DNA from: Tetrapyrgos nigripes
Lineage: Eukaryota > Basidiomycota > Agaricomycetes > Agaricales > Campanellaceae
Assembly (NCBI GenBank): GCA_013368315.1
Contig: JAACJM010000096.1
Location: 186,001-250,000, forward strand
Length of the DNA: 64,000 bases
Direction of reading: 5' to 3'
Part shown: positions 53,954 through 64,000 of the stretch, piece after piece
Layout of the letters: every line of letters starts with the position of its first letter
Numbering within the stretch: the stretch's first letter is position 1
The notes under the pieces: model-generated
The model's database searches: none
Told to the model about the DNA's origin: nothing
Seen by the model: only the letters and a program-made list of their open reading frames with translations
Translations under genes and position numbers: made by a program

Positions 53954-55454
53954 ATGCGATTCTCTCCTGGCCTGACTATCTCTTTGCTGTGGATGTTGAC
54001 CACAGTGCATGGTCTTAGCATTAATCATTTTATCAGAGTATGTTTGCTCTTCTTCGCTTCATCGACCTCAAACTGACTTGATTCCCATAGGCTGAAGACA
54101 CGGAGCTTGTTGCGGCGCACGGGGACAAAGGGCGTGGTCATGAAAAGGACCACGACAAAGGACACTTCCCTGGTTTCCCTATCTTCAACGTGAGTGAAGA
54201 AGCCACAGGTCCTGGAAAGTAACTTTACTGACTGGTTTTATCTTTAGCCCTTCAAAGGAAAGCACGATGACCATGGCAAACATGGCGGATTCCCTGGATT
54301 CCCTATCTTCGGAAAGGGTGGCAAGAATGAGGGACATCATGAAAGCCACGGTCATTTCCCTCGCGCTGCCGATGTAAGTGAAATCACAATATGTACCCCG
54401 CTCTAATTTGACGAATTTTTTCTTCTTTTCTTCCTACCAGTCCTTCGGTCACGACAATGGACATGATAATGGAAAAGGCGACAAGGGACATGGCGGATTC
54501 CCTGGCTTCCCGCAACCAGGCAAAGGAGGCAAAGATAACGGTCATGGATCACGACGACGGGAAAGGCGACAAGGGACATGGCGGCTTCCCCGGCTTCCCC
54601 CAACCTGGCAAAGGAGGCAAAGACAATAATCATGGCCACGACAGCGGAAAGGGCGACAAAGGACATGGAGGGTTCCCTGGATTCCCGCAACCAGGGAAAG
54701 GAGGCAAGGACAACAGGCCATGGCCATGACAATGGCAAGGGCGGCGACAAGGGACATGGCGGTTTCCCCGGTTTCCCCCAACCAGGCAAGGGAGGGAAAG
54801 ACAACGGTCATGGTCACGACGACGGGAAAGGCGGCGACAAGGGACATAGCGGATTCCCTGGCTTCCCACAACCAGGAAAAGGAGGCAAGGATGATGAAGG
54901 CCATGGCTTTTTCCCCCGTGCTGTAGACGTTAGTGAAATCTAATTATCCGTCTGGCAGTGTTGCTAACTTGACGATCTTTTTTTGGGTAGTCTTTTGGTC
55001 CAGGTAATGCCACGACAATGGTCATGATAATGGAAAGCATGGTGACGGCGACAAGGGACATGGTGGTTTCCCCGGCTTCCCCCAACCAGGCAAGGGAGGC
55101 AAAGACAAAGACAATGACCATGGCCACGACGAATGGAAAGGGCGACAAGGGACATGGCGGCTTCCCCGGCTTCCCACAACCAGGCAAAGGCAAAGGAGGC
55201 AAAGACAATGGCAAAGGCGGCGACAAGGAACATGGCGGATTCCCTGGCTTCCCACAACCAGGTAAAGGAGGCAAGGACAACGGCCATGGCCATGACAATG
55301 GCAAGGGCGGCGACAAGGGACATGGTGGATTCCCTGGCTTCCCGCAGCCAGGAAAAGGAGGCAAAGAGACAATGGCAAAGGCGGCGACAAGGGACATGGC
55401 GGATTCCCTGGCTTCCCACAACCAGGAAAAGGAGGCAAGGATGGTCACTTTTGA
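53954..55454 (+). CDS. Secreted Gly/His/Lys/Pro-rich repeat protein
   Basis: A signal peptide (MRFSPGLTISLLWMLTTVHG) starts at 53954. Short exons follow (53954-54037, 54091-54189, 54248-54373, 54441-54928, 54991 onward) with clear GT-AG introns. Early exons carry GRGHEKDHDKGHFPGFPIF and GKHGGFPGFPIFGKGGK. The two large exons are arrays of GHGGFPGFPQPGKGGK units spaced by DNGHGHDNGKG-type linkers, ending KDGHF at TGA 55452. The array loses and regains frame several times. In the other frames it reads TRDMADSLASRNQAKEAK or RQGTWRLPRLP, so either sequence errors or real slippage occurred. The high His/Lys/Gly content without Cys suggests a metal- or polymer-binding extracellular matrix protein; this is a guess. 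I recognise no family. Confidence 0.6.
54441..55440 (+). repeat. Tandem repeat array and exon duplication in the Gly/His/Lys-rich gene
   Basis: A unit of 70-110 bp with GACAAGGGACATGGCGG, TTCCCTGGCTTCCC and CAACCAGGCAAAGGAGGCAA recurs about nine times. The array is split into two exons whose borders match: each is preceded by FPRA(A/V)D, a G(T/A)-AGTGAAATC intron start and SFG at the new exon, so an exon-plus-intron block was duplicated. Confidence 0.8.
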
Positions 55455-55653
55455 GTTCGGAACCCTCCGTCTCAGACTCGGACTGCATAAGTACTAGCCG
55501 ATCTTTCAGCTATTTTTCTGTCCCAAAACAAAGGAAGTGTAATATTTAATGTCGTATCTATACCGGATTCTCTTGTACTGTATTTATATCTAAGTAGTCG
55601 TTAAATCTGAAGTATGTTTGAAGCAACCTGAATTCCGAGTCTGTCAAGATCCT

Positions 55654-57044
55654 TCAATCCTTCATTATTCCTCCCAGCGTCATATTCCAGCCCAACTGCT
55701 CATAAGTCCATCCAAAACACGAACCACCTAGATCAGACGAGTGGAAACCACACACACTTCTGTGCATCCCTTCTTTCTTATGTAGATTGTCCAGCACTTT
55801 CATCGCCTCTGGACCAAGTTGCACGAGCTAAACAAAGCCAAAAGGAAACGTCAGACTTTGCAGGAAACACGCATTGACAAGGTAAACACGGACCCTCAGA
55901 TTCTCTCTCAATCGATCTTCTCGAAATGACTTGGGTATCACAGAAGTCCCTCGTTGGACTGCCCAGCTCAAAAGGACTTGGGTTGCAGTCACTCCCGGTA
56001 CATGATCATGGGTACATGTACGAGCAACCTCTAACAAATCTGCGTCTGTCGAAAACTTATTCTTGCCAATAGGAGAGTACGCAGTAAGATGGATACCGCG
56101 TTCCTGACAGAAAGCCAGTAAAGCATGTTGCGGGAGACAAGGATGCATTTCAACTTGATTTATCGCAGGGACGATTCGGGCGTGTTCAAGCAGAGGGGTG
56201 AGGGTTTTAATGCTGTAGTTTGAGACACCGATGCCTTTTGCCTTGCCTGTGCGTTTGGTCGGTTTCAGATTCTCGGGGTAAGTTAATTTCGGGGACCCAC
56301 CAGATACGACCAATTCTTCCATCTGTCTCCATGTTTCGAGGATGGTTGGGCTTTCGTCGGGTTTTAGCGCTGTTCCTGGATAGAAATTTGGAAACTGACG
56401 GGTCACCAAGCACTCAATAGACGCACCCTCTGTCGTTAACGCCTGAGGCCAATGCATCAAGTACATGTCCACATATTCCAGTTGAAGTTTTGCGAGGCTA
56501 GTATCCAATGCTTCTGCGACACGTCCGTGGTCCTCACCTCTTCATGAAACCATTATACAGATGTTAAGAATCATGAGATTTGGAAATTGAAGCAAGTCTG
56601 GCATTCAGTGCACATACGAGAGTTTGGTGGTGACATAGATTTCTTCGCGTGGTATTCCTGAAGCTTGGATTCCAAGCCCAACAGAGTGTTCGTTCCCTAG
56701 GTTTATATGGTTGAGAAAGTTGAGAAAGGTGCATGAAGTTGGAAGAAGAAGAAAGACACGAGGCATACCATAATTAGAGGCCTGATATGAGCATGAGCAT
56801 GAGCATGGCATCATTTTACTCTAGGACCGCAGGACTCACTGTATCCAGATGACGAAAACCCAACTGAAGCGCAGTTTTCACCATATTGACCACTTCTTCA
56901 CTTTCGCCGACACGTCCCATCCAGCATCTATTTCTGCTGTGAGTAAATCACCCAACTTCCCAGGTGCTGGATGGAACACAAACCCGAGTCCAACAGAAGA
57001 ATGCTCGTCCCGTTATTCAGAGAAAAACTTGTCGCTGTCAACAT
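55654..57044 (-). CDS. NADP-dependent aldo/keto reductase (xylose/glycerol reductase type)
   Basis: A cytosolic (alpha/beta)8-barrel oxidoreductase, distinct from the AAD type. The start MLTATSFSLNNGTSI is at 57044. The tetrad is present across exons: Asp in FRHLDT, Tyr in NYGNEHSVG, Lys in VTTKLS, His in LMHWPQ. NADP-binding segments GVSNYSIKTLTP, INQVEMHPCLPQ, AYSPIGKN and SVIPKSFREDRL are intact, and the last exon ends NMTLGGIMKD at TGA 55654-55656. One C seems missing around 56997-57003, shifting frame between NGTSI and SVGLGFVF. The rest is clean, so a sequence error is likely. An insert after PQALTTEGAS (about 20 residues) is longer than in yeast GCY1. Confidence 0.87.
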
Positions 57045-57180
57045 CGATGGTCGTAGTTTGAGTTCAAGAATACGAAGCTCCAATCAATCTGCCATCAAAC
57101 AGCGTTCTCACGAGAATCCTTCCAATAGAAGTGAGGAAAATATGCGTGATTGCATGCGTCTGTATTAGTGTACACTTTTT

Positions 57181-58572
57181 TCATACAACACAAAAAAGAG
57201 AATGTGCATCGAAAGGCAAGACCATATCGGAGTGACACCACGACCGAACGAGTTCTTGACGTCTCTGAGAAGCGACGGCAGCGATTTGACGATGCGAGAC
57301 GAGAGCGCCGGTTAGGTTTAACACGGGTAGCTCATGCCATGAAGGGAAAGGAAAGGAGTGGAGGTAATGCAAGTGCTTGAGTGGACATCAACGGAACCTC
57401 GAATTCTTGCTTCCTGGAGGAGACCGACGTCGTTACGTGGACTCCAAGCTCGTGGTGATTGGTCGAAAGAGAAAGGTAATCGGGAAAGCTTGGATAAAGC
57501 ATGGTATAACCACGGAGATAGACAAATTCGATAAAATATTTCTTCCATGATTTGGTCCACCTGTTGGAGCGGACGTCTGGGACGATGATGGTCTTGAGTG
57601 GGAGGAATGGTGATGATGAGGAAAGGGCAGATGACTGCGAAAGCTCGGATAAACGCAAAGCGATATAGTTGTGAAATTCTCGCCAGTGCCTTGGGAAATA
57701 CACTGCTCCCCAGCTGCAAGGAATTTGGGAAAGATAAGGTGAGTCAGGAATATGGGAAGGTACGACGTCCGAGAGTTTGAAAGCTTTACGCCCGCTGGCA
57801 TGGAGTTCAACGTTCTTGGGTTGATAAAGACTGACGCCGAACAGATTTGGATAGGTACGGTATCGCAAAATGGTGAGTTTGGACCATGCGTAGAACATCG
57901 GACTGAGCTCGACGTCGTCTTCCAGGAGAACGCCGTATTCATTGTCGCTATGCGGATACCACGACTCGATGATGGCTGGTAAAAGCCGCCTTGAATGATT
58001 CGGTGATGAAGGAAAACTGGACCGTGGGGCCAGGCTGAAGCAAAAGAAGTCACCATGGCGTTGGTTTCAGTATCGGCGGGTTGGTCCAGATTGATTCGGA
58101 GAGACACGGTAGAACCGAAGTAATGGGCGTTGAAAAGGGAGTTGAGAAGACGAGAAAGGGATCGTGGTCGATTGTTGGTGATGATTGCGAGAGTGAGTTG
58201 AGGTGTATGATACTCCTGCCAGTCGGTATATCGAAGTGAAGCCATCCAGGACGCGTAGGGTAAATCCGCCGGAGGAATGCGAACGATTGTCTCTGCCTCA
58301 ATCCCTGACGGTAATTGTATCGATGTCGTTGTTACTAGAACATCAAACTTATATGCGGGTACGCTTTCAGTTGAAGTTGAGTACATGAGGGTGCATGAAG
58401 GAAGCGAAATATAAGAGCTGGACGTTTCCGCAGATAGAACAACGTGAGGGTCTTGAAGAGCACAGGCGACGTTCTGAAATGAATATAGCTGACTTCTGGT
58501 CGAGAATACAATTGCAAATGATGCCCATGAAAGTTGGACGAGGCAGAGAATGACGAGCAAATGGTGGTACAT
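57181..58572 (-). CDS. Glycosyltransferase family 2-like protein with N-terminal membrane anchor
   Basis: The start MYHHLLVILCLVQLSWASFAI is a signal anchor, so a type II Golgi or secretory-pathway enzyme is likely. Motifs: LTLAIITNNRPRSLSRLLNS (nucleotide-sugar binding start of GT-A folds), SLRINLDQPAD, the acidic catalytic/metal loop YGVLLEDDVELSP, CSWGAVYFPRHW and NRWTKSWKKYFIEFVYLRG. The C-terminal block ELPVLNLTGALVSHRQ ends at 57181. Two single-base breaks interrupt it: one base missing at about 57984-57990 (after RIIQGG) and one extra T at about 57341-57344 (after LLSFPF). Sequence similarity is continuous across both. The acceptor and donor sugar are unknown. It lies head-to-head with the GDP-mannose transporter. 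Confidence 0.78.
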
Positions 58573-58616
58573 GACGGTAGCGTGACAACTTGTGCCCTTT
58601 GTCTCCGTCGTCCACG
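58573..58616. promoter_or_regulatory. 44-bp divergent intergenic region, presumed shared promoter
   Basis: Only 44 bp separate the start codons of the glycosyltransferase (58572, minus) and the transporter (58617, plus). It contains TGTGCCCTTTGTCTCC, a pyrimidine-rich stretch, and no TATA box. Promoter elements must overlap the opposing 5' coding regions unless one start lies further in. Confidence 0.6.
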
Positions 58617-59901
58617 ATGGCGTCTGTGTCCGCCGCAGGCACTTCAGTAATATGCTACTGCCTGGCCTCCATTCTTATGACACTCGTTAACAAGGTACTA
58701 TCCCTAAAAGTCTCGCCCGACGCCTTGTCTCTGACCGCTTCCAGTTCGTCGTGTCAGGCCCGCATTTTTCAATGACTTTTCTGCTCCTTGCCATTCAATC
58801 ATCAGTCTGCATAGCGTGTGTTCTATTCGTCAAGAGGCTGGGCATCATATCATTCAGACAGTTCGACCTCCAGGACGCCAAAATGTGGTTTCCAATATCG
58901 TGCGTGTTAGAGATACCAGCAATTCTCCACTACTAACATCGAGCAAAAAAGTTTCATGCTGACATGGGTTATATATACGGGCTCGAAGTCTTTGGTGCAT
59001 TTTCATCCTTCCTGCAGCGTCTTCAGTCTTGTTGACTATACTTGCAGCAATATCTCTCAATACCCGTGTACACCATCTTCAAAAATCTTACCATCATCCT
59101 CATTGCATATGGCGAAGTCTTATGGTTCGGTGGAAGAGTCACGACCCTCACACTGATATCCTTCGTCTTCATGGTCCTTTCTTCGGTCATTGCTGCCTGG
59201 TCCGATGTCTCAAGTGTCTTACCGGTCTACTCGGATCCTCTAGGATTCCAATCCGTCACTGACGTGGTCTACAAGTTAAACATTGGCTATTTTTGGATGT
59301 TCGTTAATTGTCTTGTCAGTGCTGCCTATGTGAGCCCATCCTTTCTACCGCTAAAGTCTCCTAAACGATCCTGACACGTCCTACAGGTCCTCACCATGCG
59401 CAAACGTATAAAAGCGACAGGCTTTTCTGATTGGGACTCCATGTTCTACTCCAACCTACTTTCCATACCCATACTTCTCGTATTTTCAATTCTCTTCGAG
59501 GACTGGGGGACAGAGAATTTCGAGAGAAATTTCCCTTCGGACTCACGCAATCTTCTGCTTTCAACAATCGCTTTTCTGGTGCAGCAGCTGTAGGAATATC
59601 ATATACCACTGCATGGTGCATACGAGTGACGAGTAGCACGACATACAGGTGTGTATGGAACTTTTCGAGATTACTGAGCCCACCTCACTCTCTTGTCTTC
59701 TCTAGCATGGTCGGTGCCTTGAATAAACTTCCCGTCGCTGCCTCTGGCATGATTTTCTTCGGTGATGTTGTCACTGTCGGAAGTGTCTCCGCTATCGCCG
59801 TCGGGTTTTTCGCTGGCATCATGTACGCAGTTGCCAAGAACAACCAGAAGAAGACAGAAAGCACGGAGACTGTGATACCATTGGCGAACAGAAAACCGTA
59901 A
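58617..59901 (+). CDS. VRG4: GDP-mannose transporter (Golgi nucleotide-sugar transporter)
   Basis: It exchanges cytosolic GDP-mannose for Golgi GMP and so supplies mannosyltransferases. The start [18 protein letters not shown] is at 58617. The exons read [120 protein letters not shown] and the signature [13 protein letters not shown] in the last exon, ending IPLANRKP. About ten membrane helices. One T seems missing from the run 59572-59575, between LLLSTIAF and SGAAAVG. The N-terminus is shorter than in yeast Vrg4, so an upstream start cannot be excluded, but only 44 bp are free. Confidence 0.92.
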
Positions 59902-60722
59902 CATGTCTATATGCATATTGCATTAGCATGCTACGCACATTAGAGTTTTTAGATTACGTGTTGGATGGGTATGGCTTCGGACAGGGAAATGGATAGCATC
60001 ATGGACTCTTTGGGAGATGTAGTAAGCACTCAGCTTGATATATGTATTTTGGTTAACAATCATACACTATCTGTCCTCCGAGCCGCCGTTAACGCAGGGA
60101 AGAATTAATTCTTGATTTCCTCAAAGATGCGGAACCTAAAGATAGATAAATACACGGCGTGGTCCTCTACGAACAATTTTTCGGGGGTTGACAACGTTGA
60201 AGCTGAAGTGTTGTTTAAACGTTTAGGTTTGGCTGAGTGGAGTCTTATCGTACAAGAACCATCTTCAACCTTTATCTCGGAATATCCCCAGTCAATTGTT
60301 GCCATGCAATTCGTCAAGTGTGGAGTAGCCAGTGCTTGTACCTCTTCGTTCACTTAGTCCTAGGCAGACTCAAGCTAGCAGGGAGTTCACTTGGCAGAAT
60401 ATTTTTTTCCCCTTGTAATGTGCATACGGGCTCTTGCGAAAAGCTTTCAAATTCCTGAGTAGAAACTTTGATACTTATCTTGAGTTCTTCGCTTAAGTGT
60501 AGCTTGCTTATCTCTGCGGCTACCTATGTTCTTCAAAATTGAGGTCGGTATGCCAAGGTATCTGCGGTATCTGCTTTTGCAGCGGCCAACACAACCAGAC
60601 CAGTCAAGTGACCGCGAAATTCTCTAGTCTATCTTGAACTTCCAGCTCCACCCATCGAAGTTCCTGAAGCTCGAAGCGTTATTTAAACTGGAAATGTCGG
60701 AACAGGACCCCTCCAGATCACA
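59902..60722. other. Intergenic with one small doubtful frame
   Basis: A minus-strand frame at 60105-60353 (82 residues, starting NEEVQALATPHLTN) and a plus-strand one at 60112-60357 overlap in the same DNA; neither shows a domain. TTATTTAAACTG at 60680-60691, about 40 bp before the esterase ATG, is a weak TATA candidate. Confidence 0.35.
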
Positions 60723-62661
60723 ATGTTTCGACATACACTTTGGTTTCTCACTTTTTCCGCTGTCCTGACCTGTTCATGGTCAGCCGACACACAGCACGTT
60801 CTGCGAACAGTAAACTCGGATGCTCCTCGCGTCACTATACCCCAAGGAACGATTGTCGGTTCGGAATTGAAGGAAGATACATGGCCTCAAGCTATTGAGG
60901 TTTTCAAAGGGATTCCATACGCTCTTCCCCAATTGGGGACAGGCGCTTCAGGGATAGCGTTCCTGTCGGATCATCAAACGATACCTTCGATGCTTTGGAA
61001 TTTGGACCAAGGTGAGTGTCCTAGCCTCACTATCTTCGCTTGTACCGACCAACATCCTTCTCAGATGTCCCGGAAAACAATTCATCATAATACCTGGTGT
61101 TAATCTGGAGGAGAGCGAGGACTGCTTGACTGTCAACATTTTCCGACCCAAGATACAACCTGGACAAGGGAAGCTGCCTGTAGGACTGTACATCCATGGC
61201 GGTGCGTTCAACAGAGGCACTGGTGCGTCTTTCTTACTATCATTTTTATGGCTGCTTCGTCTCATGGCCATTCATAGCTGCTATGCATAACACAACGTCC
61301 ATGGTCGCTTGGTCTGAGAAACCCTTCATTGGCGTTTCTTTCAACTACCGGTGTGTTTTCATTCTAAACGAGCCATTTTCTTTATCTGACATTGGCATAT
61401 TTCAGGATTGGCGCCCTTGGATTTCTGCCCTCGAACATTACAGCAGAGGAAGGACTGCTCAATCTCGGCCTCAAGGATCAAATATTGTTGATGAAGTGGG
61501 TTCAGGAGAATATCGAGGCTTTTGGTGGCGACAGTCAACAAGTGACACTCTTTGGTCTTTCTGCCGGTGCCCATTCGGTTTGTACCATGTTTTTATTTCT
61601 CCAGCATGATACTGAAGGAATACTCTCAGATTGGTCACCATCTAATGAACTACAAAGAACCTGGTCTCTTCCATCAAGTCATCATTGAATCTGGCGCTCC
61701 TACGTCTCGGGCTGTTTATCCATACAACGAATCTCTTCACGCTACCCAATTTGCCGAATTCCTCGCTAAAGCAGGGTGTTGTGATGTGCCTTCTGACAAG
61801 ATCTTCTCCTGTCTCCGAGACGTTCCCGAGAAGAACATCACAGCAGCCCAGACGACCATTTTCGACCAGTACAATCCTTCTGTCCGATGGGCTTTCCAGC
61901 CAGTCATTGACGGAGACATCATTTCGCAACGTCCCATAGACGAATGGAGCTCTGGTCTACGGAACAGAGTCCCCATCATGACAGGCTTCAGCACCAACGA
62001 AGGCTCCGGATACGTCCCCGCAAACATGTCCACGCCAACCGAATTCGACGATTTTTGGCGTGTTCTTGTCCCTCGTTTTTCTGAAGGCGACATCGAGACA
62101 CTTGACCAGCTCTACCCCGACCCCAGCATAAATCCCGATTCTCCTTACGTCGATACCAGGAACCTCAGCGCCATCCAAGTCGGTCCACAGTTCAAGAGAG
62201 GCGAAGCTGCGTATGCACATTATGCGTACGTTTGTCCTGTGCGACAGACTGTCAATCTCGCTTCATCGACTCAGACAGAACCGGTATATCTATACCACTG
62301 GGCTCTTAACCAAACCGTGAAGAGCGGCGCGAATCATGGAGATCATATCCATTATCAAACCATGGATCAAGACGTTTTGGAGTATTCCGAGTCGCAGAAG
62401 GAGGTAGCGTGGATGTTGCATGCGTATTGGACCTCGTTTATTACTCTTGGTGATCCGAATGCACTGAAAGGGAGGGCTGCTGATAGACCTCAATGGGTGA
62501 GGTATGATACGAGTGACCCGAAAGTGATGGTTTTCGGAGAGGGCAATGATGAGAGGGCTGGAGGTAATGGAACTGGGATTTCTGTGCAGATGGAAGCCGA
62601 TAACTGGAGCAGAACAGAATGTAACTTCTGGTGGAACAAGGTGGTGTTGTCCGAACTGTAG
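60723..62661 (+). CDS. Secreted type-B carboxylesterase / lipase (alpha/beta hydrolase)
   Basis: A signal peptide ([20 protein letters not shown]) precedes the type-B carboxylesterase pattern: [29 protein letters not shown], the oxyanion-hole motif [34 protein letters not shown], nucleophile elbow GLSAGAHS (Ser), acidic residue in STNEGSG (Glu) and catalytic His in ANHGDHI. The C-terminus is [13 protein letters not shown]. Exon 1 is 60723-61011, followed by introns 61012-61064 and others near 61222-61277, 61351-61405 and 61578-61630. One C appears missing in the run 60927-60930, shifting frame just after PYALP. The shifted frame ([20 protein letters not shown]) rejoins at the intron. Extracellular ester hydrolysis; natural substrate unknown. 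Confidence 0.9.
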
Positions 62662-62782
62662 ACGCTTGTAGTAGAGAACATCATGCTAATACTATGTTGT
62701 TGATCCATTGGTTACTTGGCCTTCAAACGATTGGATATCTGAGGGTCTTATTGAGGTTCTAATAATGTACATCGGTCCATCT
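62662..62782. other. Short convergent intergenic region
   Basis: 121 bp between the esterase stop and the stop of the minus-strand transporter. Confidence 0.6.
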
Positions 62783-64000
62783 TCAGCGCTGGACATCTTC
62801 CTGCTCTTGCTTTTCGCCACCTTTCCCTGTCGTCCACAGCTCTCCCATCAAGATCCCCGTCACAGCAATAGATATCACAGAACCTGCAAGCAGACCCGCG
62901 CACACCAAGAACGAAACCTTGTACGTTGGACCAAACACAGCTGAAGACGGCGATTTTAGCTTTCATTTATTGAGAAAGAAGAAAAACAGATGTACTAGAA
63001 AAAACTTGAGGTCCCAAGATCCCAGAAAACTGAGCTGTCGCATTCGTAAGACCGATAGCTAGCCCTGCGGCTGTTGTTCCTCTTGAAGCCTGGACGCGCT
63101 TTGGCCAGAGGATAGGATAGACCGATCCTGCTGTCGCAGTTGCTACTATCAAGCAAAGATATTTGACGACGGTTACCTGTGGTAGAAGGCGGAGGTCAGC
63201 TTTAATGAAAAGAACCCTAAAGGCTGTAAGAGAATTAAGCTGACTTTCACGGTAATCAGAAGGACACAGCAGACAATGTTGGTTACTTCCACTAGGTGAA
63301 GATTTCAGCATGACAGTTCCAAACTAGAAACGAAGAGAAAATGGAAAGACTCACATCCCATGGCAACTCTGAATGGGTTCCAGTTCTTCGTCTGGACTAA
63401 CCATCCAAGTATATTGAGAACCACAAAAGTAGCCGCAGTCGGAGGCATCGAAAGGACGTTCGCCATTGCGCTGGTCGTGAAACCTGTGGAAAGATTTGAA
63501 TGAATTCGGTCCTTTCATCGGCGTAAACCAGAGAGACACCTACCGAGATCATAAATCACAGTTGGCAATACATATGATAACCCAAAGCCACCGACTGCAT
63601 GGCAGAACCAGACTATTATGAACAACCACAACGTAGGCTCCTTCATTAGATCAATAGCTTGCTGGGTATCCCAAGTATGAGCATTCTTGGTTGGTGCAGT
63701 CTTGGGTAATCTTTCAATGACATAGCGCCGCTCGGGGTCGTCTAGGAACTTTGCGGTTTCTGGATAATCCGGTAGGATAAATAGGGTAACAAACCCCATC
63801 AAAACGGCCGGAATTCCCTCTGTTAAAAATGATATCTAAGTGAAGGGGTTCAAATGAGATGTATAAGACGTACCAAGCAAAAATAGCCATCGCCAACCCG
63901 ACAACCCACCATGCTGGTCCAGAAACGATACGGCGAAAGCGAGAAATCCTCCAACAAAACCGCTAACTTGACCGAACGAATAGAATAGCGCGATTCGTAC
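62783..64000 (-). CDS. MFS transporter of the ACS family, 3' part only (5' end beyond the window)
   Basis: Minus strand, entering the window in an exon reading VRIALFYSFGQVSGFVGG. It continues HGGLSGWRWLFLL, EGIPAVLMGFVTLFILPD, YPETAKFLDDPERRYV, VWFCHAVGGFGLSYVLPTV, MANVLSMPPTAATFVVLNIL, LWPKRVQASRGTTAAGLAIG, LTNATAQFSGILGPQVF and FGPTYKVSFLVCAGL, to the stop at 62783-62785. The pattern after helix 6 (DYPETAKFLDDPER) is that of the anion:cation symporter/allantoate permease group, like the gene at 12286, but sequence identity to it is low. No break is seen in the visible part. Four or five short introns. Confidence 0.85.

Noticed and set aside
54403..55488. Several long minus-strand frames (133-174 codons) rich in Pro/Leu/Cys
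   Set aside because: They are reverse translations of the Gly/His/Lys repeat array with no start context, introns or signal of their own.
60105..60357. Two overlapping small frames on opposite strands
   Set aside because: Neither has a recognisable domain or supporting context; kept only as a note in the intergenic entry.

Overview
The window is nuclear DNA of a basidiomycete fungus, most likely a mushroom-forming Agaricomycete. Almost every gene is cut by short (about 45-75 nt) GT-AG introns. Several families are typical of that group: a Plavaka-type transposase, a DUF6532-like gene, a DUF4238-like domain joined to a TKL kinase with an HGDLKGSN loop, aryl-alcohol dehydrogenase type aldo/keto reductases, an F-box/LRR gene and a microsomal P450. 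There are no operons, no CRISPR array and no convincing RNA gene.

Layout. 0-5 kb is a graveyard of decayed and non-autonomous elements: a broken Myb/SANT-like gene, a 700-bp inverted-repeat MITE with TAA target duplication, a 498-bp hAT MITE with a perfect 8-bp target duplication, further inverted repeats and an 80-bp minisatellite. 5.1-12.2 kb is a complete Ty1/copia retrotransposon with LTRs identical by eye and a 5-bp target duplication, so a recent insertion; its 3' LTR ends 109 bp before the start codon of a Dal5-like MFS transporter (12.3-14.8 kb). 15.2-18.6 kb is the DUF4238/kinase fusion. 19.2-21.4 kb holds an uncharacterised minus-strand gene and 21.6-21.9 kb a dead fragment of the same family. 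22.7-24.6 kb is a secreted ricin-B-type lectin with a long heptapeptide-repeat tail. 25.9-31.5 kb is a divergent pair, an apparently intact Plavaka transposase and the DUF6532-like gene.

31.8-44.1 kb is bounded by two aryl-alcohol dehydrogenase paralogs in opposite orientation. Between them lie a degenerate Tc1/mariner copy, inverted repeat blocks, an F-box/LRR pseudogene and a spherulin-4-like secreted protein. 45.1-48.5 kb encodes a SAP/AT-hook chromatin-type protein and 49.6-51.8 kb a P450 with an inverted repeat inside one intron. 54.0-55.5 kb is a secreted Gly/His/Lys-rich repeat protein. 55.7-59.9 kb holds an aldo/keto reductase and then a glycosyltransferase and a GDP-mannose transporter divergently arranged 44 bp apart. 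The window ends with a secreted type-B carboxylesterase and the 3' part of a second ACS-type MFS transporter.

How they fit. The chromosomal genes look like a saprotroph's secretion, detoxification and transport repertoire (two AADs, AKR, P450, esterase, two anion/allantoate-type permeases, lectin, spherulin) plus a Golgi glycosylation pair. Ten otherwise well-conserved reading-frame breaks are single-base indels, mostly in short homopolymer runs. They may be sequencing or assembly errors rather than real pseudogenes, and coding intactness should be judged with that in mind.
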